Positions 38,301-53,600 of a stretch of DNA of 64,000 nt are shown one piece after another. Origin of the DNA: Protula sp. h YS-2021 (taxonomy: Eukaryota; Annelida; Polychaeta; Sabellida; Serpulidae); NCBI GenBank assembly GCA_949752745.1, contig OX457034.1, positions 29,865,544 to 29,929,543 on the forward strand. Direction: 5' to 3'. The stretch's first letter is position 1; every line of letters begins with the position of its first letter. The translations under genes were made by a program, and so were the position numbers. The notes beneath the pieces were generated by a model. It saw nothing but the letters and a program-made list of their open reading frames with translations. It was not told where the DNA came from and searched no databases.

Positions 38301-41300
38301 AAAATTGTAATTTATTTCTGCATACAAACAATATGTATTTGCACCAATTATCAACTCTAAAGAAATCAGGTATTACACATATACCACCGACAAAAATGAA
38401 AATCCTGTGACTTTCTCAGTGAATTTGTGATATGGTTCAAGAGTTAGAAAGGAATGTATGTATACCTTTAGTAAAATTTGAACTTTATTTCTGGATACAA
38501 GCAATCGGTAGCTGCAACAAGTATCAACAGAAACAAATCACCAGAAAACATTGATGTAAAAATTCAAAGGTCCAGTACATAATACGGCATATCCTCGTCT
38601 CGGACATTTGTCGTTGTCATGTATCTGCGCCGTATGTCGAATTATGCTGACACAGTTGACGCCCCACTCTAGCGCTATTACTCTTATATTTATGACTTCC
38701 TTAAAATCTAAGCGGTTATTGTTGCAAGATCAAAGATTTCAATTTAGTTCGTTCGTTGCATAGACTGCACATCCTAGCTTTTATTTTAGTGTTAATGCAT
38801 GTTTAACTGGCCAGTCGTTAACTGGTCAACCGTCAATGATGGATAATGGATTTACAGACATGTCTTGTTATATTTTCCATGTTGATCAAACCAACACAGG
38901 TTAAACAAGACCCAAACAGTCTGAGAAATCTGATAGATTCACAGCAGGTTATATACAAATAGTGAAAATGGTTAATTTGGTGGATACGTTAAATTTTGAA
39001 AGTGGAATATCTTTAAAAGTATTGGTGATAGAGAGACGGGGATTTGACGAGGTGATATGGCGAATATGAATTATGTATGATCCAGTAGTGTTTTTAGGCC
39101 ATTCTGAGCCCTTTAAATTGCACTTTTACAAAGGCAAAGTTTTCTACAGGCGAGTGTTAAATGAATGGTTTTAAGAACAGCGAGATAGTTTTTTTATAAA
39201 TAGATTTGTCTATTTCTTAGTGATTGGATGAATGATCAGATCAGTCCTGAAAAAAACTTCACAATAACTATGTAACTGTTTGATATATTTTTTTAAAGTA
39301 AACCTTTGTAACCATATACATCCTTCATGTTACCAGTTACCAATACAAATATATGTAATGTAAGAAGCTACTAAATTTCAACTTACAATTTAGATGTTTT
39401 CAGCATTTTATTTACAGTAGACTTTGTAAACCTAAATAATTAAAATGTACTTCTATTTCCAGCCGAGTGTGAGATGTGAGAAATAATTCTGGGGTTACGG
39501 TATATACCGCCAACAACTGGAAAAATAAAAATAAATCAAGGGGTAATGTCATTGAATGTGTGATTTGTTTTAAGAACTACAAAAAGATGTATGTATTCCA
39601 TAGGTAAAAATTGTAATTTATTTCTGCATACAAACAATATGTATTTGCACCAATTATCAACTCTAAAGAAATCAGGTATTACACATATACCACCGACAAA
39701 AATGAAAATCCTGTGACTTTCTCAGTGAATTTGTGATATGGTTCAAGAGTTAGAAAGGAATGTATGTATACCTTTAGTAAAATTTGAACTTTATTTCTGG
39801 ATACAAGCAATCGGTAGCTGCAACAAGTATCAACAGAAACAAATCACCAGAAAACATTGATGTAAAAATTCAAAGGTCCAGTACATAATACGGCATATCC
39901 TCGTCTCGGACATTTGTCGTTGTCATGTATCTGCGCCGTATGTCGAATTATGCTGACACAGTTGACGCCCCACTCTAGCGCTATTACTCTTATATTTATG
40001 ACTTCCTTAAAATCTAAGCGGTTATTGTTGCAAGATCAAAGATTTCAATTTAGTTCGTTCGTTGCATAGACTGCACATCCTAGCTTTTATTTTAGTGTTA
40101 ATGCATGTTTAACTGGCCAGTCGTTAACTGGTCAACCGTCAATGATGGATAATGGATTTACAGACATGTCTTGTTATATTTTCCATGTTGATCAAACCAA
40201 CACAGGTTAAACAAGACCCAAACAGTCTGAGAAATCTGATAGATTCACAGCAGGTTATATACAAATAGTGAAAATGGTTAATTTGGTGGATACGTTAAAT
40301 TTTGAAAGTGGAATATCTTTAAAAGTATTGGTGATAGAGAGACGGGGATTTGACGAGGTGATATGGCGAATATGAATTATGTATGATCCAGTAGTGTTTT
40401 TAGGCCATTCTGAGCCCTTTAAATTGCACTTTTACAAAGGCAAAGTTTTCTACAGGCGAGTGTTAAATGAATGGTTTTAAGAACAGCGAGATAGTTTTTT
40501 TATAAATAGATTTGTCTATTTCTTAGTGATTGGATGAATGATCAGATCAGTCCTGGAAAAAACTTCACAATAACTATGTAACTGTTTGATATATTTTTTT
40601 AAAGTAAACCTTTGTAACCATATACATCCTTCATGTTACCAGTTACCAATACAAATATATGTAATGTAAGAAGCTACTAAATTTCAACTTACAATTTAGA
40701 TGTTTTCAGCATTTTATTTACAGTAGACTTTGTAAACCTAAATAATTAAAATGTACTTCTATTTCCAGCCGAGTGTGAGATGTGAGAAATAATTCTGGGG
40801 TTACGGTATATACCGCCAACAACTGGAAAAATAAAAATAAATCAAGGGGTAATGTCATTGAATGTGTGATTTGTTTTAAGAACTACAAAAAGATGTATGT
40901 ATTCCATAGGTAAAAATTGTAATTTATTTCTGCATACAAACAATATGTATTTGCACCAATTATCAACTCTAAAGAAATCAGGTATTACACATATACCACC
41001 GACAAAAATGAAAATCCTGTGACTTTCTCAGTGAATTTGTGATATGGTTCAAGAGTTAGAAAGGAATGTATGTATACCTTTAGTAAAATTTGAACTTTAT
41101 TTCTGGATACAAGCAATCGGTAGCTGCAACATGTATCAACAGAAACAAATCACCAGAAAACATTGATGTAAAAATTCAAAGGTCCAGTACATAATACGGC
41201 ATATCCTCGTCTCGGACATTTGTCGTTGTCATGTATCTGCGCCGTATGTCGAATTATGCTGACACAGTTGACGCCCCACTCTAGCGCTATTACTCTTATA

Positions 41301-44300
41301 TTTATGACTTCCTTAAAATCTAAGCGGTTATTGTTGCAAGATCAAAGATTTCAATTTAGTTCGTTCGTTGCATAGACTGCACATCCTAGCTTTTATTTTA
41401 GTGTTAATGCATGTTTAACTGGCCAGTCGTTAACTGGTCAACCGTCAATGATGGATAATGGATTTACAGACATGTCTTGTTATATTTTCCATGTTGATCA
41501 AACCAACACAGGTTAAACAAGACCCAAACAGTCTGAGAAATCTGATAGATTCACAGCAGGTTATATACAAATAGTGAAAATGGTTAATTTGGTGGATACG
41601 TTAAATTTTGAAAGTGGAATATCTTTAAAAGTATTGGTGATAGAGAGACGGGGATTTGACGAGGTGATATGGCGAATATGAATTATGTATGATCCAGTAG
41701 TGTTTTTAGGCCATTCTGAGCCCTTTAAATTGCACTTTTACAAAGGCAAAGTTTTCTACAGGCGAGTGTTAAATGAATGGTTTTAAGAACAGCGAGATAG
41801 TTTTTTTATAAATAGATTTGTCTATTTCTTAGTGATTGGATGAATGATCAGATCAGTCCTGGAAAAAACTTCACAATAACTATGTAACTGTTTGATATAT
41901 TTTTTTAAAGTAAACCTTTGTAACCATATACATCCTTCATGTTACCAGTTACCAATACAAATATATGTAATGTAAGAAGCTACTAAATTTCAACTTACAA
42001 TTTAGATGTTTTCAGCATTTTATTTACAGTAGACTTTGTAAACCTAAATAATTAAAATGTACTTCTATTTCCAGCCGAGTGTGAGATGTGAGAAATAATT
42101 CTGGGGTTACGGTATATACCGCCAACAACTGGAAAAATAAAAATAAATCAAGGGGTAATGTCATTGAATGTGTGATTTGTTTTAAGAACTACAAAAAGAT
42201 GTATGTATTCCATAGGTAAAAATTGTAATTTATTTCTGCATACAAACAATATGTATTTGCACCAATTATCAACTCTAAAGAAATCAGGTATTACACATAT
42301 ACCACCGACAAAAATGAAAATCCTGTGACTTTCTCAGTGAATTTGTGATATGGTTCAAGAGTTAGAAAGGAATGTATGTATACCTTTAGTAAAATTTGAA
42401 CTTTATTTCTGGATACAAGCAATCGGTAGCTGCAACATGTATCAACAGAAACAAATCACCAGAAAACATTGATGTAAAAATTCAAAGGTCCAGTACATAA
42501 TACGGCATATCCTCGTCTCGGACATTTGTCGTTGTCATGTATCTGCGCCGTATGTCGAATTATGCTGACACAGTTGACGCCCCACTCTAGCGCTATTACT
42601 CTTATATTTATGACTTCCTTAAAATCTAAGCGGTTATTGTTGCAAGATCAAAGATTTCAATTTAGTTCGTTCGTTGCATAGACTGCACATCCTAGCTTTT
42701 ATTTTAGTGTTAATGCATGTTTAACTGGCCATTCGTTAACTGGTCAACCGTCAATGATGGATAATGGATTTACAGACATGTCTTGTTATATTTTCCATGT
42801 TGATCAAACCAACACAGGTTAAACAAGACCCAAACAGTCTGAGAAATCTGATAGATTCACAGCAGGTTATATACAAATAGTGAAAATGGTTAATTTGGTG
42901 GATACGTTAAATTTTGAAAGTGGAATATCTTTAAAAGTATTGGTGATAGAGAGACGGGGATTTGACGAGGTGATATGGCGAATATGAATTATGTATGATC
43001 CAGTAGTGTTTTTAGGCCATTCTGAGCCCTTTAAATTGCACTTTTACAAAGGCAAAGTTTTCTACAGGCGAGTGTTAAATGAATGGTTTTAAGAACAGCG
43101 AGATAGTTTTTTTATAAATAGATTTGTCTATTTCTTAGTGATTGGATGAATGATCAGATCAGTCCTGGAAAAAACTTCACAATAACTATGTAACTGTTTG
43201 ATATATTTTTTTAAAGTAAACCTTTGTAACCATATACATCCTTCATGTTACCAGTTACCAATACAAATATATGTAATGTAAGAAGCTACTAAATTTCAAC
43301 TTACAATTTAGATGTTTTCAGCATTTTATTTACAGTAGACTTTGTAAACCTAAATAATTAAAATGTACTTCTATTTCCAGCCGAGTGTGAGATGTGAGAA
43401 ATAATTCTGGGGTTACGGTATATACCGCCAACAACTGGAAAAATAAAAATAAATCAAGGGGTAATGTCATTGAATGTGTGATTTGTTTTAAGAACTACAA
43501 AAAGATGTATGTATTCCATAGGTAAAAATTGTAATTTATTTCTGCATACAAACAATATGTATTTGCACCAATTATCAACTCTAAAGAAATCAGGTATTAC
43601 ACATATACCACCGACAAAAATGAAAATCCTGTGACTTTCTCAGTGAATTTGTGATATGGTTCAAGAGTTAGAAAGGAATGTATGTATACCTTTAGTAAAA
43701 TTTGAACTTTATTTCTGGATACAAGCAATCGGTAGCTGCAACAAGTATCAACAGAAACAAATCACCAGAAAACATTGATGTAAAAATTCAAAGGTCCAGT
43801 ACATAATACGGCATATCCTCGTCTCGGACATTTGTCGTTGTCATGTATCTGCGCCGTATGTCGAATTATGCTGACACAGTTGACGCCCCACTCTAGCGCT
43901 ATTACTCTTATATTTATGACTTCCTTAAAATCTAAGCGGTTATTGTTGCAAGATCAAAGATTTCAATTTAGTTCGTTCGTTGCATAGACTGCACATCCTA
44001 GCTTTTATTTTAGTGTTAATGCATGTTTAACTGGCCAGTCGTTAACTGGTCAACCGTCAATGATGGATAATGGATTTACAGACATGTCTTGTTATATTTT
44101 CCATGTTGATCAAACCAACACAGGTTAAACAAGACCCAAACAGTCTGAGAAATCTGATAGATTCACAGCAGGTTATATACAAATAGTGAAAATGGTTAAT
44201 TTGGTGGATACGTTAAATTTTGAAAGTGGAATATCTTTAAAAGTATTGGTGATAGAGAGACGGGGATTTGACGAGGTGATATGGCGAATATGAATTATGT

Positions 44301-44527
44301 ATGATCCAGTAGTGTTTTTAGGCCATTCTGAGCCCTTTAAATTGCACTTTTACAAAGGCAAAGTTTTCTACAGGCGAGTGTTAAATGAATGGTTTTAAGA
44401 ACAGCGAGATAGTTTTTTTATAAATAGATTTGTCTATTTCTTAGTGATTGGATGAATGATCAGATCAGTCCTGGAAAAAACTTCACAATAACTATGTAAC
44501 TGTTTGATATATTTTTTTAAAGTAAAC
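35386..44527 (+). repeat. S block 3: seven short units of 1,306 bp
   Basis: Units start at 35386, 36692, 37998, 39304, 40610, 41916 and 43222. The second has ggtaActgc near 37204. The fourth to seventh carry cctgGaaaaa. The units at 40610 and 41916 carry caacaTgt (T at 41132 and 42438), otherwise seen only in the unit at 18432. The unit at 41916 also has ggccaTtcg, giving it the same three-marker combination as that distant unit. Confidence 0.95.
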
Positions 44528-47500
44528 CTTTGTAACCATATACATCCTTCATGTTACCAGTTACCAATACAAATATATGTAATGTAAGAAGCTACTAAAT
44601 TTCAACTTACAATTTAGATGTTTTCAGCATTTTATTTACAGTAGACTTTGTAAACCTAAATAATTAAAATGTACTTCTATTTCCAGCCGAGTGTGAGATG
44701 TGAGAAATAATTCTGGGGTTACGGTATATACCGCCAACAACTGGAAAAATAAAAATAAATCAAGGGGTAATGTCATTGAATGTGTGATTTGTTTTAAGAA
44801 CTACAAAAAGATGTATGTATTCCATAGGTAAAAATTGTAATTTATTTCTGCATACAAACAATATGTATTTGCACCAATTATCAACTCTAAAGAAATCAGG
44901 TATTACACATATACCACCGACAAAAATGAAAATCCTGTGACTTTCTCAGTGAATTTGTGATATGGTTCAAGAGTTAGAAAGGAATGTATGTATACCTTTA
45001 GTAAAATTTGAACTTTATTTCTGGATACAAGCAATCGGTAGCTGCAACAAGTATCAACAGAAACAAATCACCAGAAAACATTGATGTAAAAATTCAAAGG
45101 TCCAGTACATAATACGGCATATCCTCGTCTCGGACATTTGTCGTTGTCATGTATCTGCGCCGTATGTCGAATTATGCTGACACAGTTGACGCCCCACTCT
45201 AGCGCTATTACTCTTATATTTATGACTTCCTTAAAATCTAAGCGGTTATTGTTGCAAGATCAAAGATTTCAATTTAGTTCGTTCGTTGCATAGACTGCAC
45301 ATCCTAGCTTTTATTTTAGTGTTAATGCATGTTTAACTGGCCAGTCGTTAACTGGTCAACCGTCAATGATGGATAATGGATTTACAGACATGTCTTGTTA
45401 TATTTTCCATGTTGATCAAACCAACACAGGTTAAACAAGACCCAAACAGTCTGAGAAATCTGATAGATTCACAGCAGGTTATATACAATTCCAGTGACAT
45501 TGAAAAATGGTGTGTAAAATTACTGATAGAGAATTGAATTGGATAGAGCATTGGTTCGGTAAGCCGAAGGTCCCGAGTTCGACTCCAGCTCGGGGCGGCA
45601 TGCAGGGAATTGACATTTGCTCAAATTGCCTTGGCTAAGCAAATACAGTAGATAAGATCACCTATGAAGGAATTTAAAGTTGACGCCCACTTAGCGTTTC
45701 AGCCATCCCTTAAAAAACATTTTAGAAAGAAGTTAGTTTGGGCATCGTCCAATGACTTTCTTTATTTGAGTTGCCAAAGTCAATAAAATTATTTATTTTT
45801 AAACGATCAAAAGTTTCAGGGAGTGAACTCTGTAAAAAAAAAAAAAAAAAAAAAAAAAACATAGGTTTTGCCTGTAACACTTTGGTCCCTTTTTATTCTA
45901 TATTGATATTGAATGTTTCAAGTCAAACCGTAAACAAGAAGAAAAAAGTATAAGCAACGCCTGTTTTGAAAGATTTATAATGCAGCAATAAATGTTGCAA
46001 TCACTCACTTTTTCCCACACCACAATCCAATTCAGATGGGAAGGTATGTAGTTTATAAACAGGCTCGAGCATCCATACAGATAGTGCTGTGCAGGTTATG
46101 GCAGTAATACAGTTGGCTGAAAGTTGGCTCGGGAGTGCGAGGGCGTAAGCGTTCCGGTGTTCTTCGGGACCCGGTGGATCGAGCTGGAACTCGGCTGTAG
46201 AAAGGCGAAAGGCGGCGTAAAACCCGCCCGGTATGCCGAAGCCCCGCCACTGACCAATGCACACTGTGGTTGATCATTGACGGTGGCTGGGGTGGCCGTA
46301 TATACGTCAGGCTTCTGGCAGCAAGCCATAATATATATCCTGCACTGCACGCTTCACTCTTTGTTTTTTTTTACCTTTGATTATGTTTTATTTTATCCAA
46401 GAGGTAGGTTATTGTTTCTACTTCATACAAAACTTATGCAAGATTTAATCATATTTTATTGCTGGTGCATGCACATAGAAGGCTCTAGAATATGCACAAC
46501 AGTATTCCACACTCCTCTAGTATCGCTTGTTCAATGCTCTTTCAATCCAACTGGACAATCAAAAGCTGTGCGTCTCACACTTCTTGATCTCTCTCACACT
46601 GCTTGATCTCTTCAATCATGGCATTCTACCTACGTCAGTTGCAGAGTTACTTCGGGATTGAAGGCACAGAGTACGATCGTTGTACCTTACTAAGATCGAG
46701 GATGTATATTCAGACACCGTAATATCATACTGAATTTTACTTCAGGTTTTAAACAAATATTAAGTAGTCTTAAAACTGTTTGATTTTACATACACCGTTT
46801 ATAAGAGAATGACATTGAAGCATTAACTTTGGCCATTTTTTTCTATCTTAAACCATTTCAAAGAGAATAAAATACTCAGACAAAAGTACAGATGCTCAAT
46901 AATCTTTCAGATCAAGGCAGATCGATGAACTTTCTAAAATACATAAACCTATTTTATTGCTAAACATTAAAATATCTGCAATAAAGAAAATTTTAATGGT
47001 TATAAAAGTAAGATTGTAATGTGTGGATAAGTTTGTACAGTGTAGCTAAAGTGAAAAGGTGGTAGTAGAATTTGCAAAGTGGGGATACCTGCTTGACCTC
47101 TTCCGAGGATCATAATTTTAAAACTGATCTATGTGAAAATAAAAGAAGAAAGTTAATTTTCCTTGGAAAATAATAAAAAGTCAAATATATTGTACTTGCG
47201 ATTGAAGAAAAATGGGCACGGTTGGGGAGAGGAAGAGCAAAGGAAGACGGATGTATGTAAATGTCTTGAGTAATAATGTGAAATAGTGAAAGTGGTTAAT
47301 TTGGTGGATAGGTTAAATTTTGAAAGTGGAATATCTTTAAAAATATTGGTGATAGAGAGACGGGGATTTGACGAGGTGATATGGCGAATATGAATTATGT
47401 ATGATCCAGTAGTGTTTTTAGGCCATTCTGAGCCCTTTAAATTGCACTTTTACAAAGGCAAAGTTTTCTACAGGCGAGTGTTAAATGAATGGTTTTAAGA

Positions 47501-47627
47501 ACAGCGAGATAGTTTTTTTATAAATAGATTTGTCTATTTCTTAGTGATTGGATGAATGATCAGATCAGTCCTGAAAAAAACTTCACAATAACTATGTAAC
47601 TGTTTGATATATTTTTTAAAAGTAAAC
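44528..47627 (+). repeat. L unit 27 (3,100 bp)
   Basis: A solitary long unit of the same subfamily as units 18 and 19 (gtAtaagc, seven T in ccatttttttc, ggccaGtcg, A-tail of about 26 A). Private features are agatttaTaatgc near 45978, cactCtttg at the T-run near 46359, and a changed T/A count just before the next unit (attttttaaaag). Confidence 0.95.
45527..45859 (+). mobile_element. SINE-like element in L unit 27
   Basis: Amplified copy with intact B-box and an uninterrupted tail of about 26 A ending at 45859. Confidence 0.6.
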
Positions 47628-50600
47628 CTTTGTAACCATATACATCCTTCATGTTACCAGTTACCAATACAAATATATGTAATGTAAGAAGCTACTAAAT
47701 TTCAACTTACAATTTAGATGTTTTCAGCATTTTATTTACAGTAGACTTTGTAAACCTAAATAATTAAAATGTACTTCTATTTCCAGCCGAGTGTGAGATG
47801 TGAGAAATAATTCTGGGGTTACGGTATATACCGCCAACAACTGGAAAAATAAAAATAAATCAAGGGGTAATGTCATTGAATGTGTGATTTGTTTTAAGAA
47901 CTACAAAAAGATGTATGTATTCCATAGGTAAAAATTGTAATTTATTTCTGCATACAAACAATATGTATTTGCACCAATTATCAACTCTAAAGAAATCAGG
48001 TATTACACATATACCACCGACAAAAATGAAAATCCTGTGACTTTCTCAGTGAATTTGTGATATGGTTCAAGAGTTAGAAAGGAATGTATGTATACCTTTA
48101 GTAAAATTTGAACTTTATTTCTGGATACAAGCAATCGGTAGCTGCAACAAGTATCAACAGAAACAAATCACCAGAAAACATTGATGTAAAAATTCAAAGG
48201 TCCAGTACATAATACGGCATATCCTCGTCTCGGACATTTGTCGTTGTCATGTATCTGCGCCGTATGTCGAATTATGCTGACACAGTTGACGCCCCACTCT
48301 AGCGCTATTACTCTTATATTTATGACTTCCTTAAAATCTAAGCGGTTATTGTTGCAAGATCAAAGATTTCAATTTAGTTCGTTCGTTGCATAGACTGCAC
48401 ATCCTAGCTTTTATTTTAGTGTTAATGCATGTTTAACTGGCCAGTCGTTAACTGGTCAACCGTCAATGATGGATAATGGATTTACAGACATGTCTTGTTA
48501 TATTTTCCATGTTGATCAAACCAACACAGGTTAAACAAGACCCAAACAGTCTGAGAAATCTGATAGATTCACAGCAGGTTATATACAAATAGTGAAAATG
48601 GTTAATTTGGTGGATACGTTAAATTTTGAAAGTGGAATATCTTTAAAAGTATTGGTGATAGAGAGACGGGGATTTGACGAGGTGATATGGCGAATATGAA
48701 TTATGTATGATCCAGTAGTGTTTTTAGGCCATTCTGAGCCCTTTAAATTGCACTTTTACAAAGGCAAAGTTTTCTACAGGCGAGTGTTAAATGAATGGTT
48801 TTAAGAACAGCGAGATAGTTTTTTTATAAATAGATTTGTCTATTTCTTAGTGATTGGATGAATGATCAGATCAGTCCTGAAAAAAACTTCACAATAACTA
48901 TGTAACTGTTTGATATATTTTTTTAAAGTAAACCTTTGTAACCATATACATCCTTCATGTTACCAGTTACCAATACAAATATATGTAATGTAAGAAGCTA
49001 CTAAATTTCAACTTACAATTTAGATGTTTTCAGCATTTTATTTACAGTAGACTTTGTAAACCTAAATAATTAAAATGTACTTCTATTTCCAGCCGAGTGT
49101 GAGATGTGAGAAATAATTCTGGGGTTACGGTATATACCGCCAACAACTGGAAAAATAAAAATAAATCAAGGGGTAATGTCATTGAATGTGTGATTTGTTT
49201 TAAGAACTACAAAAAGATGTATGTATTCCATAGGTAAAAATTGTAATTTATTTCTGCATACAAACAATATGTATTTGCACCAATTATCAACTCTAAAGAA
49301 ATCAGGTATTACACATATACCACCGACAAAAATGAAAATCCTGTGACTTTCTCAGTGAATTTGTGATATGGTTCAAGAGTTAGAAAGGAATGTATGTATA
49401 CCTTTAGTAAAATTTGAACTTTATTTCTGGATACAAGCAATCGGTAGCTGCAACAAGTATCAACAGAAACAAATCACCAGAAAACATTGATGTAAAAATT
49501 CAAAGGTCCAGTACATAATACGGCATATCCTCGTCTCGGACATTTGTCGTTGTCATGTATCTGCGCCGTATGTCGAATTATGCTGACACAGTTGACGCCC
49601 CACTCTAGCGCTATTACTCTTATATTTATGACTTCCTTAAAATCTAAGCGGTTATTGTTGCAAGATCAAAGATTTCAATTTAGTTCGTTCGTTGCATAGA
49701 CTGCACATCCTAGCTTTTATTTTAGTGTTAATGCATGTTTAACTGGCCAGTCGTTAACTGGTCAACCGTCAATGATGGATAATGGATTTACAGACATGTC
49801 TTGTTATATTTTCCATGTTGATCAAACCAACACAGGTTAAACAAGACCCAAACAGTCTGAGAAATCTGATAGATTCACAGCAGGTTATATACAAATAGTG
49901 AAAATGGTTAATTTGGTGGATACGTTAAATTTTGAAAGTGGAATATCTTTAAAAGTATTGGTGATAGAGAGACGGGGATTTGACGAGGTGATATGGCGAA
50001 TATGAATTATGTATGATCCAGTAGTGTTTTTAGGCCATTCTGAGCCCTTTAAATTGCACTTTTACAAAGGCAAAGTTTTCTACAGGCGAGTGTTAAATGA
50101 ATGGTTTTAAGAACAGCGAGATAGTTTTTTTATAAATAGATTTGTCTATTTCTTAGTGATTGGATGAATGATCAGATCAGTCCTGAAAAAAACTTCACAA
50201 TAACTATGTAACTGTTTGATATATTTTTTTAAAGTAAACCTTTGTAACCATATACATCCTTCATGTTACCAGTTACCAATACAAATATATGTAATGTAAG
50301 AAGCTACTAAATTTCAACTTACAATTTAGATGTTTTCAGCATTTTATTTACAGTAGACTTTGTAAACCTAAATAATTAAAATGTACTTCTATTTCCAGCC
50401 GAGTGTGAGATGTGAGAAATAATTCTGGGGTTACGGTATATACCGCCAACAACTGGAAAAATAAAAATAAATCAAGGGGTAATGTCATTGAATGTGTGAT
50501 TTGTTTTAAGAACTACAAAAAGATGTATGTATTCCATAGGTAAAAATTGTAATTTATTTCTGCATACAAACAATATGTATTTGCACCAATTATCAACTCT

Positions 50601-53600
50601 AAAGAAATCAGGTATTACACATATACCACCGACAAAAATGAAAATCCTGTGACTTTCTCAGTGAATTTGTGATATGGTTCAAGAGTTAGAAAGGAATGTA
50701 TGTATACCTTTAGTAAAATTTGAACTTTATTTCTGGATACAAGCAATCGGTAGCTGCAACAAGTATCAACAGAAACAAATCACCAGAAAACATTGATGTA
50801 AAAATTCAAAGGTCCAGTACATAATACGGCATATCCTCGTCTCGGACATTTGTCGTTGTCATGTATCTGCGCCGTATGTCGAATTATGCTGACACAGTTG
50901 ACGCCCCACTCTAGCGCTATTACTCTTATATTTATGACTTCCTTAAAATCTAAGCGGTTATTGTTGCAAGATCAAAGATTTCAATTTAGTTCGTTCGTTG
51001 CATAGACTGCACATCCTAGCTTTTATTTTAGTGTTAATGCATGTTTAACTGGCCAGTCGTTAACTGGTCAACCGTCAATGATGGATAATGGATTTACAGA
51101 CATGTCTTGTTATATTTTCCATGTTGATCAAACCAACACAGGTTAAACAAGACCCAAACAGTCTGAGAAATCTGATAGATTCACAGCAGGTTATATACAA
51201 ATAGTGAAAATGGTTAATTTGGTGGATACGTTAAATTTTGAAAGTGGAATATCTTTAAAAGTATTGGTGATAGAGAGACGGGGATTTGACGAGGTGATAT
51301 GGCGAATATGAATTATGTATGATCCAGTAGTGTTTTTAGGCCATTCTGAGCCCTTTAAATTGCACTTTTACAAAGGCAAAGTTTTCTACAGGCGAGTGTT
51401 AAATGAATGGTTTTAAGAACAGCGAGATAGTTTTTTTATAAATAGATTTGTCTATTTCTTAGTGATTGGATGAATGATCAGATCAGTCCTGAAAAAAACT
51501 TCACAATAACTATGTAACTGTTTGATATATTTTTTTAAAGTAAACCTTTGTAACCATATACATCCTTCATGTTACCAGTTACCAATACAAATATATGTAA
51601 TGTAAGAAGCTACTAAATTTCAACTTACAATTTAGATGTTTTCAGCATTTTATTTACAGTAGACTTTGTAAACCTAAATAATTAAAATGTACTTCTATTT
51701 CCAGCCGAGTGTGAGATGTGAGAAATAATTCTGGGGTTACGGTATATACCGCCAACAACTGGAAAAATAAAAATAAATCAAGGGGTAATGTCATTGAATG
51801 TGTGATTTGTTTTAAGAACTACAAAAAGATGTATGTATTCCATAGGTAAAAATTGTAATTTATTTCTGCATACAAACAATATGTATTTGCACCAATTATC
51901 AACTCTAAAGAAATCAGGTATTACACATATACCACCGACAAAAATGAAAATCCTGTGACTTTCTCAGTGAATTTGTGATATGGTTCAAGAGTTAGAAAGG
52001 AATGTATGTATACCTTTAGTAAAATTTGAACTTTATTTCTGGATACAAGCAATCGGTAGCTGCAACAAGTATCAACAGAAACAAATCACCAGAAAACATT
52101 GATGTAAAAATTCAAAGGTCCAGTACATAATACGGCATATCCTCGTCTCGGACATTTGTCGTTGTCATGTATCTGCGCCGTATGTCGAATTATGCTGACA
52201 CAGTTGACGCCCCACTCTAGCGCTATTACTCTTATATTTATGACTTCCTTAAAATCTAAGCGGTTATTGTTGCAAGATCAAAGATTTCAATTTAGTTCGT
52301 TCGTTGCATAGACTGCACATCCTAGCTTTTATTTTAGTGTTAATGCATGTTTAACTGGCCAGTCGTTAACTGGTCAACCGTCAATGATGGATAATGGATT
52401 TACAGACATGTCTTGTTATATTTTCCATGTTGATCAAACCAACACAGGTTAAACAAGACCCAAACAGTCTGAGAAATCTGATAGATTCACAGCAGGTTAT
52501 ATACAAATAGTGAAAATGGTTAATTTGGTGGATACGATAAATTTTGAAAGTGGAATATCTTTAAAAGTATTGGTGATAGAGAGACGGGGATTTGACGAGG
52601 TGATATGGCGAATATGAATTATGTATGATCCAGTAGTGTTTTTAGGCCATTCTGAGCCCTTTAAATTGCACTTTTACAAAGGCAAAGTTTTCTACAGGCG
52701 AGTGTTAAATGAATGGTTTTAAGAACAGCGAGATAGTTTTTTTATAAATAGATTTGTCTATTTCTTAGTGATTGGATGAATGATCAGATCAGTCCTGAAA
52801 AAAACTTCACAATAACTATGTAACTGTTTGATATATTTTTTTAAAGTAAACCTTTGTAACCATATACATCCTTCATGTTACCAGTTACCAATACAAATAT
52901 ATGTAATGTAAGAAGCTACTAAATTTCAACTTACAATTTAGATGTTTTCAGCATTTTATTTACAGTAGACTTTGTAAACCTAAATAATTAAAATGTACTT
53001 CTATTTCCAGCCGAGTGTGAGATGTGAGAAATAATTCTGGGGTTACGGTATATACCGCCAACAACTGGAAAAATAAAAATAAATCAAGGGGTAATGTCAT
53101 TGAATGTGTGATTTGTTTTAAGAACTACAAAAAGATGTATGTATTCCATAGGTAAAAATTGTAATTTATTTCTGCATACAAACAATATGTATTTGCACCA
53201 ATTATCAACTCTAAAGAAATCAGGTATTACACATATACCACCGACAAAAATGAAAATCCTGTGACTTTCTCAGTGAATTTGTGATATGGTTCAAGAGTTA
53301 GAAAGGAATGTATGTATACCTTTAGTAAAATTTGAACTTTATTTCTGGATACAAGCAATCGGTAGCTGCAACAAGTATCAACAGAAACAAATCACCAGAA
53401 AACATTGATGTAAAAATTCAAAGGTCCAGTACATAATACGGCATATCCTCGTCTCGGACATTTGTCGTTGTCATGTATCTGCGCCGTATGTCGAATTATG
53501 CTGACACAGTTGACGCCCCACTCTAGCGCTATTACTCTTATATTTATGACTTCCTTAAAATCTAAGCGGTTATTGTTGCAAGATCAAAGATTTCAATTTA

